Position numbers and translations under genes: made by a program
Notes under the pieces: model-generated
Databases searched by the model: none
Told to the model about the DNA's origin: nothing
Seen by the model: the letters and a program-made list of their open reading frames with translations, nothing else
Shown: positions 1 through 5,209 of the stretch, in pieces
How positions within the stretch are numbered: the first letter of the stretch is position 1
Layout: each line of letters starts with the position of its first letter
Source of the DNA: Sphingobium sp.
GTDB taxonomy: Bacteria > Pseudomonadota > Alphaproteobacteria > Sphingomonadales > Sphingomonadaceae
DNA: 6,769 nucleotides
NCBI GenBank assembly: GCA_030148625.1
Contig: JASBTC010000155.1
Location: 1-6,769 of the forward strand
Direction: 5' to 3'

Positions 1-1464
1 CAGACCGACACCGAAGTGGTCGCGCATCTGATCGCGCGCGAGGTCGAAGGCGGCGCCGCACCGCGCGATGCGGTCGCCGCGGTGCTGCCCCGGCTCCACG
101 GCGCTTTCGCGCTGGGCGTCATGTTCCGGACCGAGCCCGACCTGCTGATCGGCGCGCGGCTCGGCGCGCCGTTGACCGTGGGTTATGGCGAGGGCGAGAA
201 TTATCTGGGGTCGGACGCACACGCGCTTGCCGCGCTCACCCAGCGCATCGCCTATCTCGATGAGGGCGACTGGGTCGCGATCACACGCTCGGGCGTCGAG
301 ATCTTCGATCGCGACAACCAGCCGGTCGAACGCCCGATCGTCGAATCGGGGGCATCCGCCGCGATCATCGACAAGGGCAATCATCGGCATTTCATGCAGA
401 AGGAGATTTATGAGCAGCCGGTCGTGGTCGCCCAGACGCTGCAAAGCTATCTCCGTCCGCTCGAGCAGATGGTCGCGCTGCCCGACATGGATTTCGATCT
501 GGCATCGGTCGAGCGCGTCACCATCGTCGCCTGTGGCACCGCATCCTATGTCGGCATGATCGGCAAATACTGGATCGAGCAGTTCGCGCGCATTCCCGTC
601 GAAGTCGATGTCGCGTCGGAGTTCCGCTACCGTGATCCCGTGTTGCTGCCCAATACGCTGGGCGTCGTCGTCTCGCAGTCGGGCGAGACCGCCGATACGC
701 TCGCTGCCTTGCGTCACATGAAGGCGAACGGCGTCACTACCGCGGGGATCATCAACGTGCCGACCAGTTCGATGGCGCGAGAGGTCGATCTGCTGCTGCC
801 CACCCATGCCGGGCCCGAGATCGGCGTCGCGTCGACCAAGGCATTCACCTGTCAGCTCGCGGTGATGGCGGCGCTTTCCGTCAATCTGGCGCGCGCGGCG
901 GGCAAGCTCTCCGTCGATGAAGAGCGCGAGATCGTCCGTCATCTGGTCGAGGCGCCCGCCGCGATCAACGCGGCGCTGGCGCATGACGATGAAATCCAGG
1001 CGATGGCGGGCACGATCGCCAATGCGCGCGACGTGCTCTATCTCGGCCGCGGCCCGGATTATCCGCTCGCGCTGGAAGGGGCGCTCAAACTCAAGGAAAT
1101 CAGCTATATCCATGCCGAGGGCTATGCCTCGGGCGAGATGAAGCACGGGCCGATCGCGCTGATCGACGATAATGTGCCGCTGATCGTGCTCGCACCCTCG
1201 GGCCCGCTGTTCGACAAGACCGTCTCCAACATGCAGGAAGCGCAGGCGCGCGGCGCGCAGGTCGTGCTGATCTCCGACGCCGACGGGCTGGCGCAGGCCG
1301 GCGAGGATGCCGTCGCCACGATCGAGATGCCCAAGGTCCATCCGCTGATCGCGCCGATCGTCTATGCGGTACCGGTGCAACTGCTCGCTTATCATGTCGC
1401 GGTGGCCAAGGGCACCGATGTCGATCAGCCGCGCAATCTGGCCAAATCCGTGACGGTGGAGTGA
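1..1464 (+). CDS. glmS: Glutamine--fructose-6-phosphate aminotransferase (isomerizing), 5'-truncated by the window edge
   Basis: This enzyme converts fructose-6-phosphate and glutamine to glucosamine-6-phosphate and glutamate in the cytoplasm, the entry step to UDP-GlcNAc for peptidoglycan and lipopolysaccharide. The frame is open from base 1, so the real start lies upstream. About 487 residues are visible; full-length GlmS is about 608, so roughly 120 N-terminal residues, including the catalytic Cys1 of the glutaminase domain, are outside. Visible residues 1-115 finish that domain. The first SIS domain carries CGTAS (178-182), SQSGET (225-230) and STKAF (278-282). The second carries KLKE (363-366), with Glu366 matching E. 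coli Glu488, and His382 in KHGP matching His504. The tail DQPRNLAKSVTVE is the GlmS signature; Lys482 matches catalytic Lys603. The coding sequence is intact up to TGA at 1462-1464. It is followed by 121 bp before the sigma-factor gene, so it is probably transcribed separately. Identification is very secure. Confidence 0.98.
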   Translation, partial: QTDTEVVAHLIAREVEGGAAPRDAVAAVLPRLHGAFALGVMFRTEPDLLIGARLGAPLTVGYGEGENYLGSDAHALAALTQRIAYLDEGDWVAITRSGVEIFDRDNQPVERPIVESGASAAIIDKGNHRHFMQKEIYEQPVVVAQTLQSYLRPLEQMVALPDMDFDLASVERVTIVACGTASYVGMIGKYWIEQFARIPVEVDVASEFRYRDPVLLPNTLGVVVSQSGETADTLAALRHMKANGVTTAGIINVPTSSMAREVDLLLPTHAGPEIGVASTKAFTCQLAVMAALSVNLARAAGKLSVDEEREIVRHLVEAPAAINAALAHDDEIQAMAGTIANARDVLYLGRGPDYPLALEGALKLKEISYIHAEGYASGEMKHGPIALIDDNVPLIVLAPSGPLFDKTVSNMQEAQARGAQVVLISDADGLAQAGEDAVATIEMPKVHPLIAPIVYAVPVQLLAYHVAVAKGTDVDQPRNLAKSVTVE

Positions 1465-1480
1465 GCGCGCCGATCATCTG

Positions 1481-1496
1481 CGTTCGGCGCCGAGCG
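1481..1496 (+). terminator. Weak GC-rich hairpin after glmS
   Basis: Near-palindrome starting 17 bases after the glmS stop. Arms 1481-1486 and 1491-1496 form six pairs, one of them a T-G wobble, around a GCGC loop. No T-run follows directly, so it is at best a weak terminator or a Rho-assisted site. It could also be only a by-product of high GC content. Confidence 0.25.
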
Positions 1497-1505
1497 GGGA
1501 AGTTC

Positions 1506-1530
1506 GGAAAGTCATGAAGATTTTTCCGTA
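1506..1530 (+). promoter_or_regulatory. Candidate ECF-type promoter for the sigma-factor unit
   Basis: GGAAA at 1506-1510 and CGTA at 1527-1530 are separated by 16 bases. This resembles the GGAA(C)...CGT pattern of many ECF-sigma-dependent promoters. It would start transcription near 1537, about 50 bases before the sigma-factor ATG, which would fit autoregulation. The same stretch contains an inverted repeat, CGGAAA (1505-1510) against TTTCCG (1523-1528), and next to it GAAAC-TCC-GTTTC (1532-1544), a possible small regulator site. A second, poorer ECF-like pair is GAAAC (1532-1536) with GTCA (1554-1557). The match is by eye and short motifs arise by chance. Confidence 0.3.
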
Positions 1531-1573
1531 AGAAACTCCGTTTCGATGCAACTGTCATGGCTGAGCAGATGGC

Positions 1574-1578
1574 AGGAG
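1574..1578 (+). promoter_or_regulatory. Ribosome binding site that decides the sigma-factor start
   Basis: AGGAG lies 7 bases before the ATG at 1586 but only 1 base before the in-frame GTG at 1580. The ATG is therefore the better start, shortening the longest reading frame by two codons. Confidence 0.75.
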
Positions 1579-1585
1579 CGTGTGG

Positions 1586-2125
1586 ATGAGCGGCCCGCAA
1601 GGCCAATGCGACGAACGGGATGCGCTCTATGCGGAGGCATCGCGGGCGCATGGGGGCATGATCGCGCGACTGTCCGCCGGCTATGAGGCGGAGCCGGCCT
1701 TGCGTGAGGATCTGGAGCAGGAAATGCATTTTCAGCTCTGGCGCAGCCTGGCGATCTTCGCGGGGCAATGCAGCCTGGCGACCTGGACCCACCGTGTCGC
1801 GCACAATGTCGGTGCTCGTCATGTCGACAAGGCCGTGCGGGGGAAGCGGATAGAGATACTGGCCGATCTCGACGGCGTCGATGTTGCCGACGATCGCGCC
1901 GATCCGGAGGAACAGGCCGATGCGGCGGTGACGCTCGACCGCCTCTATGCGCTGATCTGGCGATTGCGGCCGATCGACCGGCAATTGCTGCTGCTTCACC
2001 TCGAAGAGGTGGATGCATCGGAATCCGCCGAGATCACCGGGCTCACCCCCGGCGCGGTCGCGACGCGCATCCATCGCATCAAGGCATTGCTAGCAAAGGA
2101 CTTTGCGAAAGGAGACTTGTCATGA
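1586..2125 (+). CDS. RNA polymerase sigma factor, sigma-70 family, ECF-type
   Basis: A 179-residue cytoplasmic protein predicted to bind core RNA polymerase and direct it to a small set of promoters. Residues 20-80 fit sigma region 2: DLEQE (42-46) matches the DL-QE core signature, followed by LWRSLAIF, the tWxxRVAHN motif (66-74) and a basic stretch at 78-88. Residues 95-115 are an acidic linker. Residues 117-172 fit region 4: RLRPIDRQLLLLHL, then a helix-turn-helix (EITGLTPGAVATRIHRIKALL) for -35 recognition. Regions 1 and 3 are absent and the length is typical of ECF factors. The ATG at 1586 is chosen from the AGGAG spacing. The stop overlaps the next gene's start by ATGA, so translation is probably coupled and the downstream protein is the likely partner or regulator. 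No zinc-binding ChrR/ZAS-type anti-sigma gene is visible. The ECF subgroup and its inducing signal cannot be told from sequence. Confidence 0.92.
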   Translation: MSGPQGQCDERDALYAEASRAHGGMIARLSAGYEAEPALREDLEQEMHFQLWRSLAIFAGQCSLATWTHRVAHNVGARHVDKAVRGKRIEILADLDGVDVADDRADPEEQADAAVTLDRLYALIWRLRPIDRQLLLLHLEEVDASESAEITGLTPGAVATRIHRIKALLAKDFAKGDLS

Positions 2126-2700
2126 CGGGCAACGAACCCGACGCCCCCACGACGATGTGGAAGCAACAGTCGGTGCAGCCGCATATCCTGACCCCGCAGG
2201 AAATCCGCATCCGCATCGATCGGCTGGATGGCCGCATACGCGCGCGCAATCGCATCGAATATGTCGCGGGTGGACTGGTGTTCATGGTGTTCGCGGTGTT
2301 CGCGATCCGCCAGATCGCGCAGGGCATCTTCGATTTGGCGACGTTGGGCGCGATATTGCTGATGGTCGGCGTGGGGACGGTGGTCTGGCAGTTGCATCGG
2401 CGCACCAGCCCGGTGGCGGCGATCGACGGCGGCCGGCCCAGCGTCGAAATCTATTGCATCGGGTTGCAACGCCAGCGTGACGCGCTGGCGTCGGTATGGC
2501 TCTGGTATGTTGCACCGTCGATACCCGGTCTCGTGACGATGTATGTCGCCGTGCTGCTGAAGACGGAGGCCAGGAACTGGCCGTTCGTCGCGGTGACGGG
2601 GCTGGTGCAAATCACCTTCATAGCCTGGGTCATCCATATCAATCGCCGGGCCGCGCGCGTTCTGGATGCCGAACTGGACGCCCAGATCGGGCCGCGCTGA
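2122..2700 (+). CDS. Four-helix inner-membrane protein encoded with the sigma factor; possible anti-sigma or signal-sensing partner
   Basis: A protein of 192 residues with no recognised enzymatic motif. An N-terminal cytoplasmic segment of about 45 residues contains WKQQ (13-16) and a basic amphipathic stretch (27-44). Then come hydrophobic segments at about 46-66, 71-91, 126-146 and 153-172, forming two hairpins joined by a soluble loop (92-125) that contains RQRDAL (117-122). The C-terminus is charged. Start choice is firm: AAAGGAG lies 7 bases before the ATG, which overlaps the sigma-factor stop. From memory, unnamed proteins with a similar W-QQ N-terminus and an RQRDAL-SVW-WY-P--PG motif occur next to sigma factors in other proteobacteria, suggesting a conserved pair. 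A role as a membrane-bound regulator of the sigma factor is inferred only from position, coupling and topology. It has no ZAS or RskA-like domain. The gene for a secreted peptidase begins 77 bp downstream. Confidence 0.85.
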   Translation: MTGNEPDAPTTMWKQQSVQPHILTPQEIRIRIDRLDGRIRARNRIEYVAGGLVFMVFAVFAIRQIAQGIFDLATLGAILLMVGVGTVVWQLHRRTSPVAAIDGGRPSVEIYCIGLQRQRDALASVWLWYVAPSIPGLVTMYVAVLLKTEARNWPFVAVTGLVQITFIAWVIHINRRAARVLDAELDAQIGPR

Positions 2701-2743
2701 TCCGCCAGCCCCCCGGCAATCCGCAATCCAAACAAGCCAATGC

Positions 2744-2758
2744 CCGGCGTGACGCCGG
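2744..2758 (+). repeat. Short GC-rich inverted repeat upstream of the first M23 gene
   Basis: CCGGCG-TGA-CGCCGG, a perfect six-base-pair stem with a three-base loop, ends 7 bases before the ribosome binding site of the peptidase gene. There is no T-run, so it is not a rho-independent terminator. It could be an mRNA hairpin affecting stability or translation between the membrane-protein and peptidase genes, or chance in GC-rich DNA. Confidence 0.4.
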
Positions 2759-2765
2759 CTGAACG

Positions 2766-2770
2766 AGGAG
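2766..2770 (+). promoter_or_regulatory. Ribosome binding site that decides the first M23 start
   Basis: AGGAG is 7 bases from the ATG at 2778 but only 1 base from the in-frame ATG at 2772. The start at 2778 is preferred. It also gives a compact signal peptide beginning MRFPGK. Confidence 0.7.
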
Positions 2771-2777
2771 AATGACG

Positions 2778-3791
2778 ATGCGATTTCCCGGCAAGACCGT
2801 GGCCGCGCTGACGATGGCGGCGGCGACCGTCACCGCGGCGCATGCGGGAGGAGAGGATGAGGACGCGATCGTGCAGCGCGGGCGGGCCCTGTCCGACTGG
2901 ACGTCGGCGGAGAGCGTGGCGGCGTTGGCCAAGGCGGCGACGCCCGATCTGCGCTCCAAGATCGAATCTGCCGGCAGTGCGACGGCGTTCGCCGAGGCGA
3001 TCAAGGGACAGATGGGTGCGCAGACCAAGGTCTTCGACGAGATCGCCATGAAGGGGAATGGCTATAGTTTCTATCAGCGGCTGGCGGCGCATGAGCGCCT
3101 TCCAGCGGCATCGACGATGGTCGTATGGGATGAAAAGGGCGTGGTGATCTCCGCGGTAATCCAGCCTTCGGCACCACCCCCGCCTGCGCTTGCCGCCGGG
3201 GCCGGCGTGCCGGTACGGCTGCCTTTTTCCGCACCGGCCAAGGGGAGCTGGCTTACGTTTTGGGGCGGACGCAATCTGGTGCGCAATTATCATATGGTCG
3301 CGCCCGCGCAGACCTATGCCTTCGATTTCCTCGTGACGCGCGACGGACGCTCCTTCGAGGGGCCGGCGGACAAGCTCTCCTCCTATTTCTGCTGGGGGCA
3401 GCCCGTGCTGGCCGCCGCGGACGGTGTCGTGTCCGAAGCGGTGGACGGGGTCGTCGATATGCCGGTGGGCCAGATGAATCCGAAACAGGTGGCCGGAAAC
3501 CACGTCATCATCCGCCACGGCGAGAGCCAATATTCGCTTGTCGGCCATCTTCAGAATGGATCGACCAAGGTGAAAAAGGGGGATGTGGTGAAGGCCGGGC
3601 AGCCGGTCGGCCTGTGCGGGAACAGCGGCAACACGTCCGAGCCGCATGTCCATTTCCACCTCCAGACCGGGCCGACATTCGCCGAAGGCGGGCAGGGGCT
3701 GCCTGCGGCGTTTCACGACATGATCGTCGATGGTCGTCCGTCACGGGACGGGGAGCCGGTGCGCGGACAGGCGATCGCACCCGCGCGCTGA
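2778..3791 (+). CDS. Secreted M23-family (LytM-like) metallopeptidase
   Basis: A 337-residue exported protein, probably a zinc endopeptidase acting on peptidoglycan cross-links in the periplasm. Residues 1-23 form a signal peptide (basic MRFPGK, an Ala/Thr-rich hydrophobic core, cleavage likely after AHA). Residues 25-130 are an uncharacterised N-terminal region, followed by a proline-rich linker PSAPPPP. The M23 domain spans about 145-315. His172 (NYH) and Asp183 (AFDF) are the likely first zinc ligands, His257 (GHL) the usual conserved active-site His, and His290 and His292 the HxH motif, in a run HVHFH. LKKGD/GNSGN-type family motifs are present (VKKGDVVKAGQPVGLCGNSG). The H-to-D gap is 11 residues instead of the canonical 4, as in a divergent M23 subgroup. 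Cys205 and Cys280 could form a disulfide. It is the last gene of the sigma-factor unit, ending 11 bases before a strong terminator, so the sigma factor may control it. The substrate is not known. Confidence 0.9.
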   Translation: MRFPGKTVAALTMAAATVTAAHAGGEDEDAIVQRGRALSDWTSAESVAALAKAATPDLRSKIESAGSATAFAEAIKGQMGAQTKVFDEIAMKGNGYSFYQRLAAHERLPAASTMVVWDEKGVVISAVIQPSAPPPPALAAGAGVPVRLPFSAPAKGSWLTFWGGRNLVRNYHMVAPAQTYAFDFLVTRDGRSFEGPADKLSSYFCWGQPVLAAADGVVSEAVDGVVDMPVGQMNPKQVAGNHVIIRHGESQYSLVGHLQNGSTKVKKGDVVKAGQPVGLCGNSGNTSEPHVHFHLQTGPTFAEGGQGLPAAFHDMIVDGRPSRDGEPVRGQAIAPAR

Positions 3792-3801
3792 CAAACGAAA
3801 A

Positions 3802-3826
3802 GGGGAGCATCCGCCGGATGCTCCCC
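3802..3826. terminator. Bidirectional rho-independent terminator between convergent genes
   Basis: An 11-base-pair perfect stem (3802-3812 with 3816-3826) encloses a three-base loop GCC. On the minus strand it is followed directly by TTTTCGTTTGT, a good U-tract, so it should end transcription of the small membrane-protein gene. On the plus strand it follows the first M23 stop by 10 bases and is trailed by CCTCTTGT, a weaker tract. It thus closes the sigma / membrane-protein / M23 unit and separates it from the next region. Confidence 0.9.
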
Positions 3827-3870
3827 CCTCTTGTGGATGGATGTTCGGGGCAGTGAATGCCTCGCCCTTT

Positions 3871-4266
3871 TTATGCCGTGGCGACGCCGCGCCCATGCGG
3901 CGCATGGCGCAGTTCCGCCCAGGCGAGTATCGCGACGACCAGCGCCTGCGCCAGCACGAAGGCGATGCCGAATGCGGTCGGCGCGGTCAGCGCGAGCACC
4001 GCGATGCTGGCCGCGACCCAGCCGGCATTGCCGACCACTGCGATCATCACCAATGCGCGATTGAGCAGCGGGGTTCGCGCCATCCAGGCGAACAGGCCCG
4101 CGACCGGGAACAGGCTGCACCCGGCGACGAGCAGCAGGATCGGGTGCAATCCGGTCGGCCCGGACAGCAGCTCCGCACCCAAGGCCATCGCGGCGCCTGC
4201 GGCCAGACAGGTCAGTGCGTCGAAGGACAGGATCTTGCGGATTGTGCGGGTATCGGTGTCGGTCAT
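3871..4266 (-). CDS. Small four-helix membrane protein of unknown function
   Basis: A 131-residue integral membrane protein. After a short polar N-terminus (MTDTDTRTIRK), hydrophobic segments lie at about 15-34, 40-63, 68-93 and 98-118, ending in a charged tail ELRHAPHGRG. Visible motifs include NAGWVAAS (80-87) and an FVLAQALVVAILAWAEL last helix. From memory this resembles a group of unnamed small alphaproteobacterial membrane proteins ending in a similar QA-VVA-FAELE helix; no function is established to my knowledge. The start is firm: AAGGAG on the minus strand (4279-4274) is 7 bases from the ATG. It is divergent from the XRE/MmyB-like regulator, with a 17-bp palindrome between them, so it is the likely regulatory target. 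Transcription ends at the shared hairpin at 3802-3826. The composition matches its neighbours, with no sign of recent transfer. Confidence 0.82.
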   Translation of the reverse strand: MTDTDTRTIRKILSFDALTCLAAGAAMALGAELLSGPTGLHPILLLVAGCSLFPVAGLFAWMARTPLLNRALVMIAVVGNAGWVAASIAVLALTAPTAFGIAFVLAQALVVAILAWAELRHAPHGRGVATA

Positions 4267-4346
4267 GGCGAAACTCCTTGTGCAGTGCGGTTAAGTGCAT
4301 GTCGGGTTGACGAGCGGAGATTTCGTCGATTCAGGTAGCTGCGTCG

Positions 4347-4363
4347 ATTACCTGTCAGGTAAT
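4347..4363. promoter_or_regulatory. Perfect 17-bp palindromic operator candidate between divergent genes
   Basis: ATTACCTG-T-CAGGTAAT: two exact 8-bp arms around one central base. It lies 58 bases before the regulator's ATG and 81 bases before the divergent membrane-protein ATG. A partial copy, TTCAGGTAG, lies at 4330-4338, and CGTCGATT is repeated at 4324-4331 and 4342-4349, hinting at a second, weaker site. Read on the minus strand, the palindrome centre contains CTGACA (five of six bases of a -35 box) with CTGAAT 18 bases further on, so a bound protein would block that promoter. The -10 match is poor. The most likely binder is the adjacent XRE-family protein; this assignment is inferred from position and symmetry. 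Confidence 0.7.
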
Positions 4364-4409
4364 GTCGAATGAGCGGATCGGCGCTTATTGCCTGGGTCTG
4401 TTCGCAGAT

Positions 4410-4414
4410 GGAGG
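4410..4414 (+). promoter_or_regulatory. Ribosome binding site that decides the regulator start
   Basis: GGAGG sits 6 bases before the ATG at 4421. An upstream in-frame TTG at 4388 would add 11 residues but has no such site in front of it. The ATG start also places the helix-turn-helix at the usual distance from the N-terminus. Confidence 0.8.
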
Positions 4415-4420
4415 GTTTCG

Positions 4421-5209
4421 ATGACGGTCGCAGCACGGGGCGTTGGGGATCATCTGCGCGAATGGCGGCAGAAGCGGCGGATGAGCCAGCTCGACCTGGC
4501 GCTGGATACCGAGATATCCACGCGGCATCTGAGCTTTCTCGAAACCGGGCGGGCGCGGCCCAGCCGCGATATGGTCCTCCGCCTCGCCGAACAGCTCGAG
4601 GTGCCGTTGCGTGACCGCAACGTGATGCTGGCCGCGGCCGGCTTCGCGCCGCTCTTCGGCGAACGCTCGCTCGACGATCCCGACATGGCGGGCGCCCGCC
4701 GCGCGATCGACCTGATCCTGGCCGCGCACGAACCCTGGCCGGCGCTCGTGGTCGACCGTCGCTGGGATCTTGTCGCGGCCAATCGCGGCATTGCGCTGAT
4801 GCTCGCGGGGATTCCGCCCGAACTGCTCGGTCCGCCCGCCAATGCGATGCGGCTGGCGCTGCATCCGCAGGGGTTGGCGCCGCGCATCGTCAATTTCGCC
4901 GAATGGCGCCATCACCTGCTCGATCGGCTGCGACACCAAGCGCGCGCGTCGACCGATGGTGCGCTCGATCCGTTGCTGGCGGAGCTGGAGGCCTATCCCG
5001 TGCCGCCCATGCCCGATGCGCGCCCGCAGGATCTGGGCGGGATCGCGGTGCCGATGAAGCTGATGATGGGCGATCGCGTGCTGAGTTTTCTCAGCACCAC
5101 GACATTGTTCGGCACCGCGCAAGACGTCACTCTGGCCGAACTGACGCTGGAGACCTTCTTTCCCGCCGACGAGGAAACCGCCGAGGCGGTGAGACAGGTG
5201 GCCGCATGA
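4421..5209 (+). CDS. XRE-family transcriptional regulator with MmyB-like C-terminal domain
   Basis: A 262-residue cytoplasmic DNA-binding protein. Residues 8-63 are an XRE/Cro-type helix-turn-helix, with MSQLDLALDTEIS (21-33), then HLSFLETGRARPS (36-48) as recognition helix and following turn, typical of this regulator group. Residues 90-258 match the MmyB-like ligand-binding domain: WPALVVDRRWDLVAAN (106-121), a C-terminal segment LSFLSTTTLFGTAQDVTLAEL, and FFPAD (246-250). Known members of this family bind hydrophobic small ligands and usually control a divergent neighbour, often a short-chain dehydrogenase. Here the divergent gene is instead a small membrane protein, with a perfect palindrome in the gap. 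The stop codon overlaps the start of a secreted M23 peptidase gene by ATGA, so regulator and peptidase are very likely made from the same mRNA, and autoregulation would control both. The ligand is not known. Family assignment is strong. Confidence 0.93.
   Translation: MTVAARGVGDHLREWRQKRRMSQLDLALDTEISTRHLSFLETGRARPSRDMVLRLAEQLEVPLRDRNVMLAAAGFAPLFGERSLDDPDMAGARRAIDLILAAHEPWPALVVDRRWDLVAANRGIALMLAGIPPELLGPPANAMRLALHPQGLAPRIVNFAEWRHHLLDRLRHQARASTDGALDPLLAELEAYPVPPMPDARPQDLGGIAVPMKLMMGDRVLSFLSTTTLFGTAQDVTLAELTLETFFPADEETAEAVRQVAA

Noticed and set aside
1557..1589. Ten-codon upstream reading frame (MAEQMAGACG) whose stop overlaps the sigma-factor ATG by ATGA, suggesting a leader peptide.
   Set aside because: No ribosome binding site precedes its ATG, and a short frame ending at a downstream start is easily found by chance. 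Conservation in relatives would revive it.
1100..2074. Open frame of 324 codons on the minus strand across the glmS end and sigma-factor gene.
   Set aside because: It overlaps the conserved GlmS C-terminus and the sigma factor and has no domain signature; a shadow frame.
2451..3716. Long open frame (421 codons) on the minus strand opposite the membrane-protein and first M23 genes.
   Set aside because: It spans two real genes and the gap between them, with Arg/His-rich composition and no known motif; a shadow of GC-rich coding on the other strand.
4307..4312. TTGACG as a -35 box for the regulator gene.
   Set aside because: The hexamer is good, but no convincing -10 lies 16-19 bases downstream (best TCAGGT), so it is not listed as a promoter.
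4903..5205. In-frame extension upstream of the second M23 ATG, running inside the regulator gene.
   Set aside because: The extension is Arg/Gly-rich and antecedes a clean signal peptide at 5206; it is the out-of-frame reading of the regulator's coding sequence.
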